Assembly: GCA_964058805.1 (NCBI GenBank)
Contig: CAXKVV010000772.1
Location: forward strand, 1-38,699
Length of the DNA stretch: 38,699 bases
From: Schoenoplectus triqueter
Lineage: Eukaryota; Streptophyta; Magnoliopsida; Poales; Cyperaceae
Direction: 5' to 3'
The position numbers and the translations under genes are program-made. Under the pieces are notes generated by a model. It made no database searches. It worked only from the letters and a program-made list of their open reading frames with translations, and was not told the DNA's origin. This document shows, in pieces, positions 19,492 through 32,322 of the stretch. Within the stretch, counting starts at the first letter, position 1, and each line of letters begins with the position of its first letter.

Positions 19492-22400
19492 GAAATGATG
19501 ATAATCTCAAAATAACATGTTGAAACAGTAGTTTGTAATGCACATGAATATTGTATTATGCAAAAATTGCATCAAAGAATGTTCACATCGAAATGCTAAT
19601 TGAAAAATCTTGTAATAGACATAATGTGGAGTATTTATATTAATTTTTATCAATTTATGCATGGTTACGTAACCAAAAATTATGCTAAACTCAAACAACT
19701 TGCTTAAACGGCAGTTTTTAATGAATTCTAATTATGTTTTGTGCAAAATTAGTGTCGTAAAATATTCACATCGAAATGTTAATTTCAAAATCATACAATA
19801 GACATCATTATGAGTGTTTACATATATTTTAATGAATTTATGTCCTGTTATAAGGCCAAAAATTGATGATAAACTCCATCAATCTGTTTATACAACAGTT
19901 TTTTTTTTTTTTTGCATGATAATTATGTTTTGTAAAATATTATGTGGTAGAATATCCATATTGATGTATTAATTGGAAAATCTTATTATAGACATAATTA
20001 AGACTAGCTATATTTATTTGCACGAATTTATGTGTGGTTGTGAGGCCAAAAATGATGAAAAACTCAAATAACTTGTTTAACAAGCCGTCTTCAATGCATT
20101 TTGTGAAACATTGGTGTAACAAAATTTATAAATTGATGTATTAATAAGTAAATCTTATTATAGATGTAATTATGATTGTTTGTATTAATTTTCATGAATT
20201 TATGCGTAGCTATGTGGCCGAAAATTATGAAAAACTCAAATAACTTGTTTCAAATTCTGTTTTCAATGCATCCTAATTCAGTTTTATTAATATTTAGCGT
20301 TGTAGTATATTTATGTTGATGTATCAATTGGAAAATATTATTGTGTACATAATTTAGAGTAATTGTGTTAATTTTCACGAATTTATGCATGGTAATGAGT
20401 CCCGAACTGATGAAAAAGTCAAAAAAACATGTTTAAAGAGTAGTTTGTAATGCACCAGAATTATGTTTTGTACAAAAAAAAGTGCCGTAGAATATTCATA
20501 TCGAAATATTAATAGGAAATCTCAGAATAGACATAATTTAGAGTATTTTATAATAAGCCGCACGAATTTATTCAAAGTTATAGTGCGACCTTATTATGAA
20601 AACCTCGAACGACTTGTTTAAACAGCTGTTTTTAATGCATTCTAGTTATGTTTTATGCGAAATTAGTGTCGTAGAATGTTCATATTAATGTATCAGTTGG
20701 AAAATCTTCTAATAGATATAATTAGGAATGTTTATATTAATTTAAACGAATTTATGCGTAGTTGCGTGGCAGAAAAAATATTGAGAACTCAAACAACCTG
20801 TTTAAACAGCAGCTTTTAGTACATTTTAATTGAGTTTTGCGCCAAATTAGTATAGTAGAATGTCCATATTGATGTATCAGTTGGATAATTTTCTACTAGA
20901 CATGATTATGAGCATTCTTATTACTTTTGAAGAATATATCTGTAGTTATGAGGCCGAAAATGATGAAAAACTCAAACTACTTGTTTAAACAGCAGCTCGT
21001 AATGCGTCAAAATTAAGATTGATGAAAAATTAGTGCCGTAGAATATTCATATCAAAATATTAATTAAAGAAAAACTTATATTAGACATAATTAAGGGTAT
21101 TGATACAAATTTTCACGAATTTATGCATAGTTATGTGGCAAAAAATGATGAAAAACTCGAACAACTCGTTTAAACAGTAGTTTTTAATGCGTTCTAATTA
21201 ATTTATGTTAAATTAGTGTCGTAGAATGTTCATACCGATATATTAGCTGGAAAATCTTATAATAGAGATAATTATGAGTTGTTATATGGATTTTCATGAA
21301 TTTAAGTGTAGTTATGAGGTCAGAAATGATGAAAAATCTCAAAATAACATGTTGAAACAGTAGTTTGTAATGCATATGAATATCGTTTTATGCAAAAATA
21401 GCATCAAAGAATGTTCACATCGAAATGCTAATTGAAAAATCTTATAATATACATAATGTGGAGTATTTATATTAATTTACATCAATTTATGCATAGTTAC
21501 GTGACCAAAAATTATGCTAAACTCAAACAACTTGCTTAAACGACAGTTCTTAATGAATTCTAATTATGTTTTGTACAAAATTAGTGTCGTAAAATATTCA
21601 TATTGAAATGTTAATTTCAAAATCATACAATAGACATCATTATGAATGTTTATATATATTTTAATGAATTTATGTGCAGTTATAAGGCCAAAAATGATGA
21701 TAAACTAAAATAATTTGTTTAAACAACAGTTTTATATTGCATGAAAATTATCTTTTGTAAAATATTAGCGTGGTAGAATATCAATTTTGATGTATTAATT
21801 GGAAAATCTTATTATAGACATCATTAAGACTAGCTATATTTATTTGCACGAATTTATGTGTGGTTATGAGGACAAAAATGATGAAAACCCCAAATAATTT
21901 GTTAAAAAAGCTGTCTTCAATGCATTTTGTGAAAAAATCGGTGTTATAAAATATATAAATTGATGTATTAATTAGAAAATCTTATTTTAGATGTAATTAT
22001 GAGTGTTTGTTTTTAATTTTTATGAATTTATCCATAGCTATGCCGCCGAAAATTATGAAAAACTCAAATTACTTGTTTCAAAATCTGTTTTCAATGCATC
22101 CTAATTCCGTTTTATTAATATTAAGTGTTGTGGGATATTTATGTTGATGTATCAATTGGAAAATATTATTGTGTACATAATTTGGAGTAATTGTGTTTAT
22201 TTTCACGAATTTATGCATGGTAATGAGTCCCGAACTGATGAAAAAGTCAAAAAATCTATTTAAACAGTAGTTTGTAATGCACCAGAATTATTTTTTGTAC
22301 AAAATAAAGTGCCGTAAAAATGTTCATATCGAAATATTAATTGGAAATCTCAGAATAGACATAATTTAGAGTATTTTATAATAAGCTGCGCGAATTTATT

Positions 22401-23147
22401 CAGAGTTATTGTGCGACCCTATTATGAAAACCTCAAATGACCAGTTTAAACAGCTGTTTTTAATGCATTCTAGTTATGTTTTATGCGAAATTAGTGTCGT
22501 AGAATTTTCATATTAATGTATCACTTGGAAAATATTCTAATAGATATGATTAGGAGTGTTTATATTAATTTGAACGAATTTATGCGTAGTTGCGTGCCAA
22601 AAAAATATTGAAAACTCAAACAACCTGTTTAAACAGCAGCTTTTAGTACATTTTAATTGAGTTTTGCACAAAATTAGTATAGTAGAACGTTTATATTGAT
22701 GTAGCAGTTGGATAATTTTCTACTAGACAAAATTATATGCCTTCTTATTAATTTTGAAGAATATATCTGTAGTTATGAGGCCGAAAATGATGAAAACCTC
22801 AAACTACTTGTTTAAACAGCAACTTGTAATGCATCAAAATTAAGTTTGACGAAAAATTAGTGTCGTAGAATATTTATATCCGAATATTAATTAAGAAACC
22901 TTTTATTAGACATAATTATGGGTATTTATACAAATTTTCACGAATTTATGCAGAGTTATGTGGCAAAAAATGATGACAAACTCGAACAACTCGTTTAAAC
23001 AGCAGCTTTTAATGCATTCTAATTAATTTATGTAAACTTAGAGTCGTAGAATGATCATACCGATATATTAGCTGGAAAATCTTATAATAGAGATAATTAT
23101 GAGTTCTTATATGGATTTTCATAAATTTATGTGTAGTTATGAGGACA
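19492..23147. repeat. HOR 2 (20 monomers, 3656 bp)
   Basis: Half A is 19492-21322 (1831 bp, poly-T of 15 in monomer 3) and half B is 21323-23147 (1825 bp). Private variants include TACAAAATTAGTGTCG with ATATTGAAATG at about 21575-21610, where the other HORs have TGCAAAATT and ATATCGAAATG. Confidence 0.93.
19900..19914. repeat. Poly-T tract of monomer 3 (HOR 2)
   Basis: T15 between CAACAG and GCATGAT. The same site has T13 in HOR 3, T17, T15 and T14 in HORs 4-6 and T15 in HOR 7, but only TTTTTATT in HOR 1. Confidence 0.9.
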
Positions 23148-26100
23148 GAAATGATGATAATCTCAAAATAACATGTTGAAACAGTAGTTTGTAATGCACA
23201 TGAATATTGTATTATGCAAAAATTGCATCAAAGAATGTTCACATCGAAATGCTAATTGAAAAATCTTGTAATAGACATAATGTGGAGTATTTATATTAAT
23301 TTTTATCAATTTATGCATGGTTACGTGACCAAAAATTATGCTAAACTCAAACAACTTGCTTAAACGGCAGTTTTTAATGAATTCTAATTGTGTTTTGTGC
23401 AAAATTAGTGTCGTAAAATATTCACATCGAAATGTTAATTTCAAAATCATACAATAGACATCATTATGAGTGTTTACATATATTTTAATGAATTTATGTC
23501 CTGTTATAAGGCCAAAAATTGATGATAAACTCCATCAATCTGTTTATACAACATTTTTTTTTTTTTGCATGATAATTATGTTTTGTAAAATATTATGTGG
23601 TAGAATATCCATATTGATGTATTAATTGGAAAATCTTATTATAGACATAATTAAGACTAGCTATATTTATTTGCACGAATTTATGTGTGGTTGTGAGGCC
23701 AAAAATGATGAAAAACTCAAATAACTTGTTTAACAAGTTGTCTTCAAAGCATTTTGTGAAACATTGGTGTAACAAAATATATAAATTGATGTATTAATAA
23801 GTAAATCTTATTATAGATGTAATTATGATTGTTTGTATTAATTTTCATGAATTTATGCGTAGCTATGTGGCCGAAAATTATGAAAAACTCAAATAACTTG
23901 TTTCAAATTCTGTTTTCAATGCATCCTAATTCAGTTTTATTAATATTTAGTGTTGTAGTATATTTATGTTGATGTATCAATTGGAAAATATTATTGTGTA
24001 CATAATTTGGAGTAATTGTGTTAATTTTCACGAATTTATGCATGGTAATGAGTCCCGAACTGATGAAAAAGTCAAAAAAACATATTTAAAGAGTAGTTTG
24101 TAATGCACAAGAATTATGTTTTGTACAAAAAAAAGTGCCGTAGAATATTCATATCGAAATATTAATAGGAAATCTCAGAATAGACATAATTTAGAGTATT
24201 TTATAATAAGCCGCACGAATTTATTCAAAGTTATTGTGCGACCTTATTATGAAAACCTCGAACGACTTGTTTAAACAGCTGTTTTTAATGCATTCTAGTT
24301 ATGTTTTATGCGAAATTAGTGTCGTAGAATGTTCATATTAATGTATCAGTTGGAAAATCTTCTAATAGATATAATTAGGAGTGTTTATATTAATTTGCAC
24401 GAATTTATGCGTAGTTGCGTGGCAGAAAAAATATTGAGAACTCAAACAACCTGTTTAAACAGCAGCTTTTAGTACATTTTAATTGAGTTTTGCGCCAAAT
24501 TAGTATAGTAGAATGTCCATATTGATGTATCAGTTGGATAATTTTCTACTAGACATGATTATCAGCATTCTTATTACTTTTGAAGAATATATCTGTAGTT
24601 ATGAGGCCGAAAATGATGAAAAACTCAAACTACTTGTTTAAACAGCAGCTCGTAATGCGTCAAAATTAAGATTGATGAAAAATTAGTGCCGTAGAATATT
24701 CATATCAAAATATTAATTAAAGAAAAACTTATATTAGACATAATTAAGGGTATTGATACAAATTTTCACGAATTTATGCATAGTTATGTGGCAAAAAATG
24801 ATGAAAAACTCGAACAACTCGTTTAAACAGTAGTTTTTAATGCGTTCTAATTAATTTATGTTAAATTAGTGTCGTAGAATGTTCATACCGATATATTAGC
24901 TGGAAAATCTTATAATAGAGATAATTATGAGTTGTTATATGGATTTTCATGAATTTAAGTGTAGTTATGAGGTCAGAAATGATGAAAAATCTCAAAATAA
25001 CATGTTGAAACAGTAGTTTGTAATGCATATGAATATCGTTTTATGCAAAAATAGCATCAAAGAATGTTCACATCGAAATGCTAATTGAAAAATCTTATAA
25101 TATACATAATGTGGAGTATTTATATTAATTTACATCAATTTATGCATAGTTACGTGACCAAAAATTATGCTAAACTCAAACAACTTGCTTAAACGACAGT
25201 TCTTAATGAATTCTAATTATGTTTCGTGCAAAATTAGTGTCGTAAAATATTCATATCGAAATGTTAATTTCAAAATCATACAATAGACATCATTATGAAT
25301 GTTTATATATATTTTAATGAATTTATGTGCAGTTATAAGGCCAAAAATGATGATAAACTAAAATAATTTGTTTAAACAACAGTTTTATATTGCATGAAAA
25401 TTATCTTTTGTAAAATATTAGCGTGGTAGAATATCAATTTTGATGTATTAATTGGAAAATCTTATTATAGACATCATTAAGACTAGCTATATTTATTTGC
25501 ACGAATTTATGTGTGGTTATGAGGACAAAAATGATGAAAAACCCAAATAATTTGTTAAAAAAGCTGTCTTCAATGCATTTTGTGAAAAAATCGGTGTTAT
25601 AAAATATATAAATTGATGTATTAATTAGAAAATCTTATTTTAGATGTAATTATGAGTGTTTGTTTTTAATTTTTATGAATTTATCCATAGCTATGCCGCC
25701 GAAAATTATGAAAAACTCAAATTACTTGTTTCAAAATCTGTTTTCAATGCATCCTAATTCCGTTTTATTAATATTAAGTGTTGTGGGATATTTATGTTGA
25801 TGTATCAATTGGAAAATATTATTGTGTACATAATTTGGAGTAATTGTGTTTATTTTCACGAATTTATGCATGGTAATGAGTCCCGAACTGATGAAAAAGT
25901 CAAAAAATCTATTTAAACAGTAGTTTGTAATGCACCAGAATTATTTTTTGTACAAAATAAAGTGCCGTAAAAATGTTCATATCGAAATATTAATTGGAAA
26001 TCTCAGAATAGACATAATTTAGAGTATTTTATAATAAGCTGCGCGAATTTATTCAGAGTTATTGTGCGACCCTATTATGAAAACCTCAAATGACCAGTTT

Positions 26101-26800
26101 AAACAGCTGTTTTTAATGCATTCTAGTTATGTTTTATGCGAAATTAGTGTCGTAGAATTTTCATATTAATGTATCACTTGGAAAATATTCTAATAGATAT
26201 AATTAGGAGTGTTTATATTAATTTGAACGAATTTATGCGTAGTTGCGTGCCAAAAAAATATTGAAAACTCAAACAACCTGTTTAAACAGCAGCTTTTAGT
26301 ACATTTTAATTGAGTTTTGCACAAAATTAGTATAGTAGAACGTTCATATTGATGTAGCAGTTGGATAATTTTCTACTAGACAAAATTATGTGCCTTCTTA
26401 TTAATTTTGAAGAATATATCTGTAGTTATGAGGCCGAAAATGATGAAAACCTCAAACTACTTGTTTAAACAGCAACTTGTAATGCATCAAAATTAAGTTT
26501 GACGAAAAATTAGTGTCGTAGAATATTTATATCCGAATATTAATTAAGAAACCTTTTATTAGACATAATTATGGGTATTTATACAAATTTTCACGAATTT
26601 ATGCAGAGTTATGTGGCAAAAAATGATGACAAACTCGAACAACTCGTTTAAACAGCAGCTTTTAATGCATTCTAATTAATTTATGTAAACTTAGAGTCGT
26701 AGAATGATCATACCGATATATTAGCTGGAAAATCTTATAATAGAGATAATTATGAGTTCTTATATGGATTTTCATAAATTTATGTGTAGTTATGAGGACA
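23148..26800. repeat. HOR 3 (20 monomers, 3653 bp)
   Basis: Half A is 23148-24975 (1828 bp) and half B is 24976-26800 (1825 bp). Monomer 3 reads ACA followed by 13 T, lacking the G of ACAG. It shares with HOR 7 the missing G, TAACAAGTTGTCTTC in monomer 4 and GCACAAGAATTATG in monomer 6. Confidence 0.93.
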
Positions 26801-29562
26801 GAAATGATGATAATCTCAAAATAACATGTTGAAACAGTAGTTTGTAATGCACATGAATATTGTATTATGCAAAAATTGCATCAAAGAATGTTCACATCGA
26901 AATGCTAATTGAAAAATCTTGTAATAGACATAATGTGGAGTATTTATATTAATTTTTATCAATTTATGCATGGTTACGTGACCAAAAATTATGCTAAACT
27001 CAAACAACTTGCTTAAACGGCAGTTTTTAATGAATTCTAATTGTGTTTTGTGCAAAATTAGTGTCGTAAAATATTCACATCGAAATGTTAATTTCAAAAT
27101 CATACAATAGACATCATTATGAGTGTTTACATATATTTTAATGAATTTATGTCCTGTTATAAGGCCAAAAATTGATGATAAACTCCATCAATCTGTTTAT
27201 ACAACAGTTTTTTTTTTTTTTTTTGCATGATAATTATGTTTTGTAAAATATTATGTGGTAGAATATCCATATTGATGTATTAATTGGAAAATCTTATTAT
27301 AGACATAATTAAGACTAGCTATATTTATTTGCACGAATTTATGTGTGGTTGTGAGGCCGAAAATGAGGCCGAAAATGATGAAAAACTCAAACTACTTGTT
27401 TAAACAGCAGCTCGTAATGCGTCAAAATTAAGATTGATGAAAAATTAGTGCCGTAGAATATTCATATCAAAATATTAATTAAAGAAAAACTTATATTAGA
27501 CATAATTAAGGGTATTGATACAAATTTTCACGAATTTATGCATAGTTATGTGGCAAAAAATGATGAAAAACTCGAACAACTCGTTTAAACAGTAGTTTTT
27601 AATGCGTTCTAATTAATTTATGTTAAATTAGTGTCGTAGAATGTTCATACCGATATATTAGCTGGAAAATCTTATAATAGAGATAATTATGAGTTGTTAT
27701 ATGGATTTTCATGAATTTAAGTGTAGTTATGAGGTCAGAAATGATGAAAAATCTCAAAATAACATGTTGAAACAGTAGTTTGTAATGCATATGAATATCG
27801 TTTTATGCAAAAATAGCATCAAAGAATGTTCACATCGAAATGCTAATTGAAAAATCTTATAATATACATAATGTGGAGTATTTATATTAATTTACATCAA
27901 TTTATGCATAGTTACGTGACCAAAAATTATGCTAAACTCAAACAACTTGCTTAAACGACAGTTCTTAATGAATTCTAATTATGTTTCGTGCAAAATTAGT
28001 GTCGTAAAATATTCATATCGAAATGTTAATTTCAAAATCATACAATAGACATCATTATGAATGTTTATATATATTTTAATGAATTTATGTGCAGTTATAA
28101 GGCCAAAAATGATGATAAACTAAAATAATTTGTTTAAACAACAGTTTTATATTGCATGAAAATTATCTTTTGTAAAATATTAGCGTGGTAGAATATCAAT
28201 TTTGATGTATTAATTGGAAAATCTTATTATAGACATCATTAAGACTAGCTATATTTATTTGCACGAATTTATGTGTGGTTATGAGGACAAAAATGATGAA
28301 AAACCCAAATAATTTGTTAAAAAAGCTGTCTTCAATGCATTTTGTGAAAAAATCGGTGTTATAAAATATATAAATTGATGTATTAATTAGAAAATCTTAT
28401 TTTAGATGTAATTATGAGTGTTTGTTTTTAATTTTTATGAATTTATCCATAGCTATGCCGCCGAAAATTATGAAAAACTCAAATTACTTGTTTCAAAATC
28501 TGTTTTCAATGCATCCTAATTCCGTTTTATTAATATTAAGTGTTGTGGGATATTTATGTTGATGTATCAATTGGAAAATATTATTGTGTACATAATTTGG
28601 AGTAATTGTGTTTATTTTCACGAATTTATGCATGGTAATGAGTCCCGAACTGATGAAAAAGTCAAAAAATCTATTTAAACAGTAGTTTGTAATGCACCAG
28701 AATTATTTTTTGTACAAAATAAAGTGCCGTAAAAATGTTCATATCGAAATATTAATTGGAAATCTCAGAATAGACATAATTTAGAGTATTTTATAATAAG
28801 CTGCGCGAATTTATTCAGAGTTATTGTGCGACCCTATTATGAAAACCTCAAATGACCAGTTTAAACAGCTGTTTTTAATGCATTCTAGTTATGTTTTATG
28901 CGAAATTAGTGTCGTAGAATTTTCATATTAATGTATCACTTGGAAAATATTCTAATAGATATAATTAGGAGTGTTTATATTAATTTGAACGAATTTATGC
29001 GTAGTTGCGTGCCAAAAAAATATTGAAAACTCAAACAACCTGTTTAAACAGCAGCTTTTAGTACATTTTAATTGAGTTTTGCACAAAATTAGTATAGTAG
29101 AACGTTCATATTGATGTAGCAGTTGGATAATTTTCTACTAGACAAAATTATGTGCCTTCTTATTAATTTTGAAGAATATATCTGTAGTTATGAGGCCGAA
29201 AATGATGAAAACCTCAAACTACTTGTTTAAACAGCAACTTGTAATGCATCAAAATTAAGTTTGACGAAAAATTAGTGTCGTAGAATATTTATATCCGAAT
29301 ATTAATTAAGAAACCTTTTATTAGACATAATTATGGGTATTTATACAAATTTTCACGAATTTATGCAGAGTTATGTGGCAAAAAATGATGACAAACTCGA
29401 ACAACTCGTTTAAACAGCAGCTTTTAATGCATTCTAATTAATTTATGTAAACTTAGAGTCGTAGAATGATCATACCGATATATTAGCTGGAAAATCTTAT
29501 AATAGAGATAATTATGAGTTCTTATATGGATTTTCATAAATTTATGTGTAGTTATGAGGACA
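26801..29562. repeat. HOR 4 (15 monomers, 2762 bp)
   Basis: The shortened half A' is 26801-27737 (937 bp) and half B is 27738-29562 (1825 bp). Monomers 1-3 run straight into monomer 9, so monomers 4-8 are missing. The poly-T is 17. The junction carries a 12-bp tandem duplication at 27353-27376. Confidence 0.93.
27353..27376. repeat. 12-bp duplication at the HOR 4 deletion junction
   Basis: GAGGCCGAAAAT occurs twice in tandem where monomer 3 meets monomer 9. The left flank (GTGTGGTTGT) belongs to monomer 3 and the right flank (GATGAAAAACTCAAACTACT) to monomer 9. Confidence 0.95.
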
Positions 29563-32322
29563 GAAATGATGATAATCTCAAAATAACATGTTGAAACAGT
29601 AGTTTGTAATGCACATGAATATTGTATTATGCAAAAATTGCATCAAAGAATGTTCACATCGAAATGCTAATTGAAAAATCTTGTAATAGACATAATGTGG
29701 AGTATTTATATTAATTTTTATCAATTTATGCATGGTTACGTGACCAAAAATTATGCTAAACTCAAACAACTTGCTTAAACGGCAGTTTTTAATGAATTCT
29801 AATTGTGTTTTGTGCAAAATTAGTGTCGTAAAATATTCACATCGAAATGTTAATTTCAAAATCATACAATAGACATCATTATGAGTGTTTACATATATTT
29901 TAATGAATTTATGTCCTGTTATAAGGCCAAAAATTGATGATAAACTCCATCAATCTGTTTATACAACAGTTTTTTTTTTTTTTTGCATGATAATTATGTT
30001 TTGTAAAATATTATGTGGTAGAATATCCATATTGATGTATTAATTGGAAAATCTTATTATAGACATAATTAAGACTAGCTATATTTATTTGCACGAATTT
30101 ATGTGTGGTTGTGAGGCCGAAAATGAGGCCGAAAATGATGAAAAACTCAAACTACTTGTTTAAACAGCAGCTCGTAATGCGTCAAAATTAAGATTGATGA
30201 AAAATTAGTGCCGTAGAATATTCATATCAAAATATTAATTAAAGAAAAACTTATATTAGACATAATTAAGGGTATTGATACAAATTTTCACGAATTTATG
30301 CATAGTTATGTGGCAAAAAATGATGAAAAACTCGAACAACTCGTTTAAACAGTAGTTTTTAATGCGTTCTAATTAATTTATGTTAAATTAGTGTCGTAGA
30401 ATGTTCATACCGATATATTAGCTGGAAAATCTTATAATAGAGATAATTATGAGTTGTTATATGGATTTTCATGAATTTAAGTGTAGTTATGAGGTCAGAA
30501 ATGATGAAAAATCTCAAAATAACATGTTGAAACAGTAGTTTGTAATGCATATGAATATCGTTTTATGCAAAAATAGCATCAAAGAATGTTCACATCGAAA
30601 TGCTAATTGAAAAATCTTATAATATACATAATGTGGAGTATTTATATTAATTTACATCAATTTATGCATAGTTACGTGACCAAAAATTATGCTAAACTCA
30701 AACAACTTGCTTAAACGACAGTTCTTAATGAATTCTAATTATGTTTCGTGCAAAATTAGTGTCGTAAAATATTCATATCGAAATGTTAATTTCAAAATCA
30801 TACAATAGACATCATTATGAATGTTTATATATATTTTAATGAATTTATGTGCAGTTATAAGGCCAAAAATGATGATAAACTAAAATAATTTGTTTAAACA
30901 ACAGTTTTATATTGCATGAAAATTATCTTTTGTAAAATATTAGCGTGGTAGAATATCAATTTTGATGTATTAATTGGAAAATCTTATTATAGACATCATT
31001 AAGACTAGCTATATTTATTTGCACGAATTTATGTGTGGTTATGAGGACAAAAATGATGAAAAACCCAAATAATTTGTTAAAAAAGCTGTCTTCAATGCAT
31101 TTTGTGAAAAAATCGGTGTTATAAAATATATAAATTGATGTATTAATTAGAAAATCTTATTTTAGATGTAATTATGAGTGTTTGTTTTTAATTTTTATGA
31201 ATTTATCCATAGCTATGCCGCCGAAAATTATGAAAAACTCAAATTACTTGTTTCAAAATCTGTTTTCAATGCATCCTAATTCCGTTTTATTAATATTAAG
31301 TGTTGTGGGATATTTATGTTGATGTATCAATTGGAAAATATTATTGTGTACATAATTTGGAGTAATTGTGTTTATTTTCACGAATTTATGCATGGTAATG
31401 AGTCCCGAACTGATGAAAAAGTCAAAAAATCTATTTAAACAGTAGTTTGTAATGCACCAGAATTATTTTTTGTACAAAATAAAGTGCCGTAAAAATGTTC
31501 ATATCGAAATATTAATTGGAAATCTCAGAATAGACATAATTTAGAGTATTTTATAATAAGCTGCGCGAATTTATTCAGAGTTATTGTGCGACCCTATTAT
31601 GAAAACCTCAAATGACCAGTTTAAACAGCTGTTTTTAATGCATTCTAGTTATGTTTTATGCGAAATTAGTGTCGTAGAATTTTCATATTAATGTATCACT
31701 TGGAAAATATTCTAATAGATATAATTAGGAGTGTTTATATTAATTTGAACGAATTTATGCGTAGTTGCGTGCCAAAAAAATATTGAAAACTCAAACAACC
31801 TGTTTAAACAGCAGCTTTTAGTACATTTTAATTGAGTTTTGCACAAAATTAGTATAGTAGAACGTTCATATTGATGTAGCAGTTGGATAATTTTCTACTA
31901 GACAAAATTATGTGCCTTCTTATTAATTTTGAAGAATATATCTGTAGTTATGAGGCCGAAAATGATGAAAACCTCAAACTACTTGTTTAAACAGCAACTT
32001 GTAATGCATCAAAATTAAGTTTGACGAAAAATTAGTGTCGTAGAATATTTATATCCGAATATTAATTAAGAAACCTTTTATTAGACATAATTATGGGTAT
32101 TTATACAAATTTTCACGAATTTATGCAGAGTTATGTGGCAAAAAATGATGACAAACTCGAACAACTCGTTTAAACAGCAGCTTTTAATGCATTCTAATTA
32201 ATTTATGTAAACTTAGAGTCGTAGAATGATCATACCGATATATTAGCTGGAAAATCTTATAATAGAGATAATTATGAGTTCTTATATGGATTTTCATAAA
32301 TTTATGTGTAGTTATGAGGACA
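29563..32322. repeat. HOR 5 (15 monomers, 2760 bp)
   Basis: Half A' is 29563-30497 (935 bp) and half B is 30498-32322 (1825 bp). It has the same deletion and 12-bp duplication (30113-30136) as HOR 4, with a poly-T of 15. The 2-bp length difference from HOR 4 equals the poly-T difference. Confidence 0.93.
30113..30136. repeat. 12-bp duplication at the HOR 5 deletion junction
   Basis: Identical arrangement to that in HOR 4: GAGGCCGAAAAT twice in tandem. Confidence 0.95.

Noticed and set aside
23163..23450. 95-residue minus-strand open frame (MILKLTFRCEY...), present in HORs 3-7
   Set aside because: Recurs identically only because the HORs are near-identical copies. HOR 1 and HOR 2 have it interrupted, it spans two satellite monomers, and it resembles no known protein.
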